From Polyrhizophydium stewartii (lineage: Eukaryota > Chytridiomycota > Chytridiomycetes > Rhizophydiales): 29,584 nucleotides of DNA. Under the pieces are notes generated by a model that saw only the letters and a list, made by a program, of their open reading frames with translations, ran no database searches and had not been told where the DNA came from. Shown piece by piece: positions 12,028 through 21,538 of the stretch; position 1 is the first letter of the stretch, and each line of letters starts with the position of its first letter. The DNA lies in contig JADGIZ010000077.1 of NCBI GenBank assembly GCA_027604665.1, forward strand, positions 1 through 29,584, in the 5' to 3' direction. Both the position numbers and the translations under genes were made by a program.

Positions 12028-15000
12028 ATGGCGGAGGAGACGCAGAAGGTCCGTGCCCGGCCGCCCCGCCTCGCGCGCACCAGCGCCTGTGCCTGCACCC
12101 GCGCCCGCGCTGCTGACATGCGGCTCGACGTGGCGCTGTCCGCTTCCTCCGCCCGCCCGCCCACTCGCGCGCCCGCCCGCTGCTCGCCGTGCGTGTGCGC
12201 GCGAGTCCAGGCCTTCAAGAAGCGCGACGCTCTGGTCGACCTCGAGCTCCGCGCGCAGGCCGTATGGGAGAAGAACAAAGTCTTTGACGTAGACGCGCCT
12301 GGCGCCGGCGAGCCGCTCGAGCCCAAGTTCCTTGCCACGTTCCCGTTCCCGTACATGAACGGCCGTCTGCACCTTGGCCACACGTTCTCGCTGTCCAAGG
12401 TCGAGTTTGCCGTGGCGTACGAGCGTCTCAAGGGCAAGCGCGCGCTGTTCCCGTTCGGCTTCCACTGCACGGGCATGCCCATCAAGGTGCGCGCCTGCGA
12501 TCCCGCCTGCTGCGTGCGCCCGATGCCCGCGCGCGAGCGCCGGCATGAGGCGGCGGCCCCGGATGGCCCGCCCGAGGCGACAACCCGGCCAGGCGCCGTC
12601 TCTTTTTTTCTCCCCTGGCGCCGGCGTGTGCTGACGAATCGCATCTCCCTCTGCGGCGCCCCGCTGCCCGCGACTGCCCGCCGTCCCCGCTGCCCGCCGC
12701 CCTGCAGGCGTGCGCCGACAAGCTCAAGCGCGAGGTCGAGCTCTTTGGACCCGACTTTGAGCGCTACAGCGAGGGTGCGTTGTGCTGCTGTGGCGCTGAG
12801 CAAGATGACGTGGCTGACGCCGTCTGCGTGTCGTTACGACTTGCTGCCCGACCCTGACGCTCGAATCCTCCTTGCCCCTGCCCCTGCCGCTCGCTTGCGC
12901 CGCACGCCCGCCGCCAGAAGAGCAGCAGGAGAACGAGGAGCCCAACGCGCCTGCCCCCTCTGCCGAGAAGCAGGCCAAGGATGACCCCACCAAGATCGTC
13001 AAGAAGGTGCGCTTGAGCGATCTCGCCGCTTCCCGAGTGCGCTGCCTCGCTGACCCGAACCGCGCTTGGGCTGCCCTGCTGCTCTTTGCTGGTGCCGTCA
13101 CAGCACGCCAAGCAGGCCGCCAAGAGCACCGGCCTCAAGTACCAGTTCCAGATCATGCGCTCGATGGGCATCGAGAACAGCGAGATCAAGAAGTTTGTCG
13201 ACCCGCTCCACTGGCTCACGTTCTTCCCGCCCATTGCGATCGCAGACCTCAAGCGCCTCGGCGCGCACATTGACTGGCGCCGCACGTTCATCACGACCGA
13301 CGTCAACCCGTACTTTGACTCGTTTGTCCGCTGGCAGTTCAACCAGCTGCACCAGATGGCGCCGTCCAAGGTGCAGTTTGGCGAGCGCTACACCATCTAC
13401 TCGCCGCTCGACGGCCAGCCGTGCCTGGACCACGACCGCGCCTCGGGCGAGGGTCTTGGCGTGCAGGAGTACACGGGCATCAAGCTGCAGGTCCGCCTCG
13501 AGTCGCTTAACGCGACCCCTGTCGAGGGCCGCGACCGCGTCAAGGATGACAAGCCCGTCGGCGAGAAGCTCTCGTCGCCCGCATTCGTCGAGGCCCTCGG
13601 CGGCCGCAAGCTGTTCCTCGTTGCCGCGACGCTGCGTCCAGAGACCATGTACGGCCAGACCAACTGCTACGTCGGCGTCGACCTCAACTACGGCGTCTAC
13701 GAGGTCAGCGACTCGGAGGCGTGGGTGTGCACCGAGCGCGCCGCCCGCGACATGGCGTTCCAGTCGCTGTTCAAGGAGAAGGGCAAGATCGTCAAGCTCG
13801 CGGACCTGACGGGCTGGGACCTGGTCGGCGTGCCGCTCTCTGCGCCGCTGTCGCCGTTTGACGAGGTCTACACGCTGCCCATGGAGGGAGTCCTGCCGAC
13901 CAAGGGCACCGGCGTCGTGACCTCTGTGCCCTCCAACTCGCCCGATGACTTCATCACCCTGCAGGACCTCCTCAAGAAGCCCGCGTACTACCACATCCAG
14001 AAGAAGTGGGTCGAGCCCTTCATGCCCCCGCGGCCGATTATCCGCACGCCGAACCTGGGAGACATTGCTGCCCAGGCCGCGATCGAGAAGCTCAAGATCA
14101 ACAGCCAAAAGGACAAGAAGCAGCTCGCCGAGGCAAAGGAGCTCGTGTACAAGGAGGACTTTTACCAGGGCACTCTCCTGGTCGGCGAGCATGCCGGAAA
14201 GTGCGTGTGCCCGCTCTGCTTGTACCACAAATATGCCGCCGCCCGCCAGAGAGACCGCCGGCCAGCCCCTGCATATGATGAGCCAAATCATCTTTATAAC
14301 TTTCGTTCTTCTGATCGCTCGCATCGAGGACTGCGGAAACCTTTCTATTATCTGATGCAATGGGCTGTCTGGCGGTCACTTTCTGGCTCGGTGCGACCCG
14401 TGTGTGGTGCCAGAAGCGCTTGCTGACGATGCCGCAAACCAATGCAACCACGTGCAGGCCCGTTCAGGAGGCCAAGCCGCTCATCCGCAAGCTGCTCATT
14501 GACCGCGGCGACGCGTTTGCCTACTGCGAGCCCGAGGGCCAGATCATCAGCCGCAGCGGCGACGAGTGCGTCGTGACGCTCGCTGCCCAGTGGTACATGG
14601 ACTACGGCGAGGAGAAGTGGCGCGCTCAGGCCAAGGAGGCCCTTGCGCGCATGAACACGTTTGGCGAGGAGACTCGCAACGCGTTCGAGAAGACGCTGGA
14701 CTGGCTCGGCCAGTGGGCCTGCTCGCGCAGCTTTGGTCTCGGAAGCCGTCTGCCCTGGGACCGCGAGTGGCTCATTGAGTCGCTGTCTGACTCGACCATC
14801 TACATGGCCTACTACACGGTCGCACACATCCTGCAGTGTGCGTCCGCCTTTGTGTGGCTGCTCGGTCAGGACAGCCAACTCTGTTGCTGACGCGCGCTGC
14901 TGTGCAGGCGGCACCCTCGACGGCTCAAAGCCCGGCCTCGGCAACATCAAGCCCGAGCAGATGACGGACGAGGTCTGGACGTACGTGCTGCTCCAAGGCC

Positions 15001-16340
15001 CTTACCCCAAGAACACCAAGATCGCCAAGGAGACGCTCGAGACCATGCGTCGCGAGTTTGAGTTCTTCTACCCCGTCGACCTGCGCTGCTCGGGCAAGGA
15101 CCTGATCAACAACCACCTGACGTTCTTCCTCTACAACCACGTGGCCATCTTCCCCAAGGAGAAGTGGCCGCGCGGCATCCGCGCCAACGGCCACCTGCTG
15201 CGCAACGGCGAGAAGATGTCCAAGTCGACGGGCAACAGCATGTCCATGCGCGAAGCCCTCGACATCTACGGCGCGGACGCAACGCGCTTTGCCCTCGCCG
15301 ACTCTGGCGACAGCGTTGAGGACGCCAACTTTGTTGAGAAGACGGCCGACGACGCGATCCTGAAGCTCTATGCCGAGAAGGAGTGGACCGAGGAGGTCCT
15401 CGCCCAGATTGCCAAGAACGAGCTGCGCACAGGCCCTCTGTCGTGGAACGACAGGGTCTTTGCTGCAGAAATGGACAGCGTCATTGCGCAGGCTGACGCG
15501 GCGTACACGGCCATGCTGTACCGCGACGCCCTCAAGTCGAGCTTCTACGACATGCAGGCTGCGCGCAACGAGTACCGCAAGGCCGTGACGGGCCAGGGCA
15601 TCAACCTGCACGGCGCCGAAAACGAGGTCTTTGAGGGCCTGCACAAGGACCTGGTGCTGCGCTTCATCGAGGTCCAGGCGCTGATGATGAAGCCCATCAC
15701 GCCGCACTGGTCCGAGCACATTTACTCGGAGCTGCTCAAGAAGCCTACGTCGGTCATGTCGGCGCGCTGGCCCGCCAGCAACCCGGTCGACGAGTCGGTG
15801 CTGGCCGCCGCGACGTACATCCGAGAGCTCGGGTCCAAGATCCGCTCGGCAGAGGACGCGGCTGCCAAGAAGAAGACCAAGAAGGGCGGCAAGGTCGAGG
15901 CGACGCCCGAGCCCGAGGGCCCGCGCACGCTGCGCGTCTATGTCGCGACCGAGTTCCCCGAGTGGCAGGAGCAGGCGATGGAGATCCTCCGCCAGACGTG
16001 GGACGACGCTGCGCAGAAACTCAATGGCACGGACAAGGAGCTCCTGACCAAGGCGGGCCTGATCAAGGACAAGCGCATCATGCCGTTTGTGGCCATGATC
16101 AAGAAGGCGGTCGAGGCCAGCGGCAAGGCGGCCCTGGACCGCAAGCTGCGCTTTGGCGAGCTCGAGACGCTGCGCGTCAACCTCGACTTCCTGCGCCGCG
16201 ACCTGCTGGTTCTCAAGGTCGGCAAGATTGAGCTGCTGCACAAGGAGAAGCTCGCTGTCGGCACCAACGGCGTCGACGACGAGGACATCCGCAAGGCCGA
16301 GGCGGCCCTGCCCGGCGCGCCGACGTACCGCATCCTCTGA
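12028..16340 (+). CDS. Leucyl-tRNA synthetase, cytosolic type
   Basis: Class I synthetase that charges tRNA-Leu with leucine in the cytosol. Exons: 12028-12048, 12211-12486, 12708-12774, 12918-13006, 13104-14200, 14458-14837 and 14908-16340, giving 1120 residues (yeast has about 1090). Visible motifs: HLGH (HIGH box, 12370-12381); CTGMPIK; the CP1 editing domain with [10 protein letters not shown], the Thr-rich [11 protein letters not shown] and [26 protein letters not shown]; and KMSKS at 15213-15227. The insert after GPDFERYSE is acidic and Lys-rich, as in animal and fungal cytosolic enzymes. The start was chosen because CCAACCATGG is a strong context and residues after exon 1 align from KKRD onward. 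Intron 1 has an atypical donor (GTCCGT) and is the least certain junction; the others keep frame and restore conserved sequence. Intron 5 hosts a snoRNA. Confidence 0.96.
14201..14457 (+). other. LeuRS intron 5, snoRNA host
   Basis: The donor GTGCGT follows GGA-AA, the branch CTGAC lies near 14433, and the acceptor GTGCAG ends at 14457. At 257 nt it is the longest intron of this gene. Splicing restores AGKPVQEAK, matching the conserved LeuRS segment. Its centre is clearly richer in A and T than the flanking exons. Confidence 0.92.
14263..14367 (+). ncRNA. Intronic C/D-box snoRNA, snR54/U59-like
   Basis: C box ATGATGA at 14275-14281 and D box CTGA at 14352-14355 are 81 nt end to end. A terminal stem pairs TGCA (14270-14273) with TGCA (14356-14359) and, beyond a small bulge, CAGCCC (14263-14268) with GGGCTG (14362-14367). 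An internal D' box CTGA lies at 14311-14314, followed by a degenerate C' (about 14324-14330). The 14 nt directly upstream of D' (14297-14310, TAACTTTCGTTCTT) are perfectly complementary to the conserved 18S rRNA stretch AAGAACGAAAGUUA. By the D+5 rule the methylated base is the fifth A of that stretch. From memory this is the site guided by yeast snR54 (Am974) and human U59 (Am1031). The guide next to the D box has no target I recognise. Confidence 0.87.
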
Positions 16341-16498
16341 TTCATTTCCTGAATGAAATGCCATGTTTTACTCGGTGACCGTCTCCATGCAAACATGGCG
16401 CGGGCTCTGGCGGCGGGCCGCGTGCACGGCCGACATCTTGCCCCCACGCTGGTGTGCGCGCAGGGCGACGGCGTGGCCACCAGCAGCGGCGCACGCGC
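16341..16498. other. Short spacer between LeuRS and the next gene
   Basis: The spacer is 158 bp. A small hairpin (TTCATT/AATGAA) sits directly after the LeuRS stop and may lie in its 3' UTR. No gene is visible, so the downstream promoter must be compact or overlap this spacer. Confidence 0.5.
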
Positions 16499-19400
16499 AT
16501 GACATTTGACTTTGAGAAGGCCAGGCGCATCTATGACCCCGCCGGCACGGCCGCCGCGGCGCGCAAGCAGCGCGAGCGCGTCGTGCGTCTGATGAAGTCG
16601 GTGCCGAGCGCATTTGTGCCGTGCTCCAAGCGCGCGGCACCGAGCGCGGCGGCTCTGGCGGCAGGCGCCAAGACGCTTGCGGCCGCAGCGGCAGGCAGCG
16701 GCGGCGCCGCGGGACGCCAGCGGCGAGCTCGGCGGCCGCTTCCGAGCGGATCTGGCACAATGGCGCGGCTCATCCCTGACGAGCCCGAGCGATCGCTGCC
16801 GCCGCGGCGCGCCGAGCTGCCGACGACTGTGTCGCTGGCGCCAGGCGCGGCCGCTCAGGAGCGGCTGTGGAACGGATCCAAGTGCATCAGCGCAAAGCCG
16901 AGCGATCGCAGCAGTGACTCGAGCCTGCGCCGAGCACGGCGGGCGGCTGCGCGGAACAGCGTCCCCGCGCAGCCAACAGAAGAGTCGGCAGCGGCCGCAG
17001 CGGCGGTGCTCGCCGGCATGTACGCGCGGATCGGCGCTGCGGGCGACACCAAGGCCGTGATTGCGCGCACTGGGCTCAATGGGGTGCTGCGCGTTGCGTG
17101 CCCACCCGAGGTCGAAGCGGGCCCGCCGCCAGCGGGGCTCAGGCTGCAGCTCGATCCGGCGAGCGTGTCGCCCACTGCCACTCGCCGCACTGCACGATCC
17201 ATCGCGACGCCGCCGCAGCATCATTCGATCTCGAACAGCCGCCCGTCGAGAGATGCTGCCCAGCAACAACAACAGCAGCAACAACAACAACAACAGCAGC
17301 AGCCAAATCTGGGCATGTTCGTGCTGCCTCCAGCGCACCCGGGCGACTTTGCGGCGTATCACAACCTGAGCGATGTCATCAAGCGCAAGACGCTGTATGC
17401 GTACCGGAGGCTTGCGGCCGAGACCGGAAGCGGCAACGGCGCGATAGAGGCCGCGATACATCTCTCTGGCTGCGACGCTGCGACGGGCAAGGATGGCCCA
17501 CGCGCTTGCCCACCGCGTGCGCGCAGGCACTCTGTGCGCGCGGGTCACAGCGGCGGTGGCGGCGGCGCTGCTGCTGCTGCTGCTGCTTCGGCAGCGCGCG
17601 TGAACGGCGGGCGCACGCGCAGCACGAGCGACTCTTGCTTGCCCACGCACTCGCAAAGCAACCCCATGGCCGACTACCATCGATACGACCGCTTCCTGCG
17701 GTTCGTGCGCGACGTCCCAGACAAGGCCGTGTGGCCGCCTGGGGGCGAGCGAAGCGTGGAAGGCAACACAAAACCGGGTGGATCTGGGCCAAGCGGGATG
17801 CGAGCTGATCTCGGCACAGATGGCGAGTCTGCGGACCCAACCGCGCCAACGCAAGATCGGGTGTCAGACGGCGCTTTGGCGGCGTCGTCGGCGGCGGCGG
17901 CGGCAGCTGCGGCAGCTGCTGTTGCGGCGATCGCCGCACAGCGCCAACGCAACCCGCCTCGCCCACCGCCGATTGCGTCGGAGCGTTGGCCGTTCCCTGC
18001 CGATATCAAGGCACGGCCGACGGCCAAGATGTTCAGCGCGATGCGGCCCGGCGAGCACGCAGGCGGCAGCGCGCGGGAGCGTCGGGTAACCTTGGGCGAT
18101 GGGTTGCCGAGTCAGTCACAGGCTGCGCTCGCGGCGCAGTTGATCGCATCGAGCGACACATCGGGCGGGCTTCGCACGATCCAGGAAAGTCGGAGCAGCT
18201 CGGCGCACGCACACAGCGACAGCGACGAAGCCGACCCGATTGTGCGGCTGCTTGTGGGTATGCCGCCGACCAAGGCGCGGCGGCAGCGGCGGCGCAGGCG
18301 ACATGCAACAGACGGAGCCGACAGCCGCGAGCGGTCCGAGGCTGACTTTGAGGCGCTGGTCATGCGGTTCACGGGGAAGCGCATCCTGCCGCTCGAGATC
18401 GAGGGCATTGACGTTGACGAGTACAATGTGCCAGTGGTAATGGATTCTGGGCTGGAGCTCCATCGGCTCGCTTTCCGTTGCTGACGAGTAGCCTCACAGG
18501 TGCGGCCGATGCGCAGCGCGTCCCGCAAGGCAACAGCGCCAGCGCCGGAGCCAGATGAGATCCGCACGTCTGCGCTGTTTGCAGACGACCTGGGGATCCC
18601 GGAAATGAGCAGCGGGATGCGATTACGCACGGCGGCTGCAGGTCAGCTGCCAGCACCACCAGCGACTGCTGTCGCAAACACTGAGGCGCACCAGGATGGG
18701 CTTGAGCTGACCGCCAAGCCCGCTGAACCCGAGTCGAGTGCAGTTGACGCAGAGCCTGATTCTGGAGCGGCTGCGGTTGATACCCCCAAGAAACCACCAG
18801 AGCGAGCCAAACGATCACTGGGTGTCTCGCGCACTCGTCCAGCACCCGCCCAGCCGCAGCCGACCCAGCAGCAGATCCTGGCCATGCGCAAGGCATCCTT
18901 ACCGCTTGAAGCTCGCGGGCAGGTCAAAGCGTGCGTGAGCCGTGCGCGGATGCCTTCTGAGACCGAAACACCGGCGCAAGCAGAAACGGAAAAGGCAGCT
19001 GAAAGGCCAGTCGAGGCCTCTGCAGCTGTGGACGGCGCTCGGCCAAGCGCTTCAACATCTGTTCAAGGCCAAATCGAATCCAAGCCGGGCGGGGCGTTGC
19101 TGAAGCTTGCGGGCAAGGCAGGTGGCAGAGCGGCAGCCAAGCCTTCCGCATCGATCAAGATGGTAGCAGCGCCGCCGAGTCCCGAAGGACCTGTGATCGA
19201 GTTTGTGCGCTTTGACCGAGTCGCAGATGGCGAAGCAGATCCGTCATCCAGTTTGCTGGTGCTGAGTCCCAGCATCACTGGGGTTTTGTCTGCCACGAGG
19301 CCGACGACAAATGCTAGCCCGCCCGGGATAATGCAAGTGCTTGGCGCCAGCGAAGACGCCGCTTCAACTGGGTGCGGATCCGCGGAGAGGCGGACAGTAT

Positions 19401-19676
19401 CGCCGACACGCACAGCTCTGGCGACACCGACGTACTCTGCAAAGCCGGGGCATGTGATACGGATCGTGCCGGTGAGTGCGCCTCTCAGATCCGGAACGCA
19501 TGCAAGACGGCGTGCTGCGCGTGCATATGCTGATTGGCAACGCACAGGATGGCGGCCCGCGGTTGATGGATCGCATGCCCAGCGACCCGCCCGAGCTTGA
19601 CCTGGCCACCAAGCACCGGCGGCCCGCGCTGGCGTTGGGCGATAGCGAGGGCACGCTGGTTGGCACGCCAGAATGA
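16499..19676 (+). CDS. Large low-complexity protein of unknown function
   Basis: I do not recognise this protein. The exons are 16499-18436, 18500-19471 and 19548-19676, giving about 1012 residues. The start is the ATG opening MTFDFEKARRIYDPAG. Intron 1 (63 nt) has donor GTAATG, branch CTGAC and acceptor CACAG. Intron 2 (76 nt) has donor GTGAGT and branch GCTGAT; the third exon changes frame and ends DSEGTLVGTPE. The protein is rich in Ala, Ser, Arg and Pro, with a 14-Gln run (17261-17302), several Ala runs and basic clusters. Two stretches look more ordered: YHRYDRFLRFVRDVPDKAVW near 17690 and FEALVMRFTGKRILPLEI near 18350. There is no signal peptide or membrane helix. The composition suggests a mostly disordered regulatory or scaffold protein, which is inference only. 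The long open frame over 1.9 kb supports real coding; the 3' exon structure is less sure. Confidence 0.75.
17261..17302 (+). repeat. Glutamine-codon repeat (mixed CAA/CAG)
   Basis: Fourteen consecutive Gln codons lie inside the unknown gene. They mix CAA and CAG rather than repeating one trinucleotide, which suggests selection for the amino acid tract or an old, degraded microsatellite. Confidence 0.9.
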
Positions 19677-19804
19677 ACGGGCAAGATCGTTCGCATGGGC
19701 CGCGTAAGCGGCACGCAGATGCGGGCGATCTTCACCACAGCAGCGGCGTTGTGGAGGTGGCGATGCCAAGGGTCGGCCGACGGGCAGATGCGAGGTTTGG
19801 CCAG

Positions 19805-21510
19805 ATGTCGCAAACCGCAGCGCAGGCGCCGCCAAAGTCCCCGTTGCAGCACCTGCGCGGGTTCGCGCTCGGCGGGCTTGCTGCATGCGGTGCGTCCGCC
19901 GCAGCAGTGGCTACTTCTGGCGGCCGCCCCGCGCCGGCCGCCGCTGCCTGCCGCTGGGGCTGCCACGGCTCCGCCCGGGGCGTCCCCACGTGTGTCGGCT
20001 GACCTGAGTTGCGCCGCGGCCGACACCGACACCACCAGGCGCCGTGACGTTCACGAACCCGTGGGAGGTGCGTGCGCTGCCGCCACGTCCGAGCCCGGCG
20101 GGCATCTTCACTCGTTCCGGCCGCCTGCGCGGCTCTCGAACTGGCCCGCCGAGGCGTGGCGATCCCGCACCGAGCGAGCGCCGTCATCTCCGTGACGCCA
20201 AGGAATGCCAACACGCTGACCGACCCGCTCCGCCGCTGCCACGACGCACCCACACGCCCTCCCGGCGCCGCCCGCTCACCGGCTCGCCCGCCCGCCCGCA
20301 GGTCGTCAAGACGCGGTTGCAGCTGCAGGGCGAGCTCGAGTCCCGCCGCGCGGCACAGGCATCGGCGACGGCGACGGCGACTGCCAGCACAGCATCGTCG
20401 ACAGTGAGCGCAGCACAGTCGGCCAAGGCGTATCCCAACGCACTTTCGGCGTTCTGGCGCATCCTGCGCAACGAGGGCATCGCGGGCATCCAAAAGGGCC
20501 TGGCGCCCGCATATGTGTACCAGCTGCTGCTCAACGGCACTCGCCTGGGCATGTACGAGCCGCTCAAGCACACGCTGCAGGCGTCGATGGACAGCGTGGC
20601 CGCATGGGTGCGCGGCGTCGACCGGATCGACGGGCACGCTGCGCCGTTTGTGGCCATGATCGCCTCGGGCGCCACCACTGGCATCATTGGGTCGTTTATT
20701 GCGTCGCCGCTCTTCCTTGTCAAGACGGTGTGTGTTGCCGCCTTTGTGTCCCGCGTCAGGGATATGCCCGGATGCAAGATCACCCGGACCGGTGCGGCTG
20801 ACGCTCCGCTCCCGGCGGCCCGCCGTGTTGCGCGTGCGTTGGCAGCGCATGCAGTCGTATGTGCAGGGCTCGGGCGCCGTCGTCGGCCACCAGCACAGCT
20901 ACGTCACCAAGGGCACGCTCTACTCGCTGCGCGCCATCTACAACAGCGGCGGCCTCCGCGGCCTGTGGCGAGGCGCGGACGCCTCCATGATGCGCACGGG
21001 AATAGGATCGGCCGTGCAGCTGTCGAGCTACGACACGTGCAAGCAGATGCTGCTCCGCAGCGGCTGGTTCGACCCGGCGCGTGGAGGCGCCAACGGCGCC
21101 ATCGAGCTGCACTTTATGGCGAGCCTGGCGACGAGCTTTTTGGTGTGTGCGGCCATGAACCCGTTTGATGTTGCCAGCACGCGAATGTACAACCAGCACT
21201 CGGCGCCAGACGGGCGCGGCGGCGTGCTGTACAAGAACGGACTCGACTGCCTCGTCAAGACTGTGAGAGCGGAAGGTCCCAGCGCCCTTTACAAGGGCTT
21301 CTTTGCACACTACCTTCGTCTCGGGTGCGTATTGCTGCTTCCCCGTGTGCCATGGCTCTGTGTGTGCGTGAGACGAGCTCGAGACACCACTGGCGAGTTG
21401 CTGACAAGATGGGTGCTGCTGACAGGCCTCATACGGTACTCACGTTTGTATTTTTCGAGCAGCTCCGGCGTCTGTCGCAGCGGCTGGACGAGTACCTCGC
21501 AAAAAAATAG
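19805..21510 (+). CDS. Mitochondrial carrier, oxaloacetate carrier (Oac1/SLC25A34-35) type
   Basis: Inner-membrane metabolite carrier of the SLC25 family. Yeast Oac1 moves oxaloacetate, sulfate and related anions. Exons: 19805-19889, 20039-20067, 20302-20727, 20846-21324 and 21426-21510, giving 367 residues. Three carrier repeats are visible through their signatures: NPWEVVKTRLQ, SPLFLVKTRMQ and NPFDVASTRMYNQ. SPLFLVKT, RMYNQ and LYKGF are typical of the Oac1 subgroup, which sets the likely substrate class. The first matrix loop has an Ala/Ser/Thr-rich insert (about 20350-20420) absent from yeast Oac1. The start MSQTAAQAPPK was chosen because it leaves a 20-residue tail before the first helix, as in the family; in-frame ATGs exist further upstream (for example 19763). 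All four introns carry GTGCGT or GTGTGT donors. The stop lies 28 bp from the stop of the opposing gene. Confidence 0.92.
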
Positions 21511-21538
21511 ACTCTGGTGCCGCTTTATATTTGTGCGT

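Noticed and set aside
14585..14605. Cys-rich or metal-binding site in LeuRS
   Set aside because: The scattered Cys residues here lie in the conserved LeuRS core and do not form a recognisable zinc motif.
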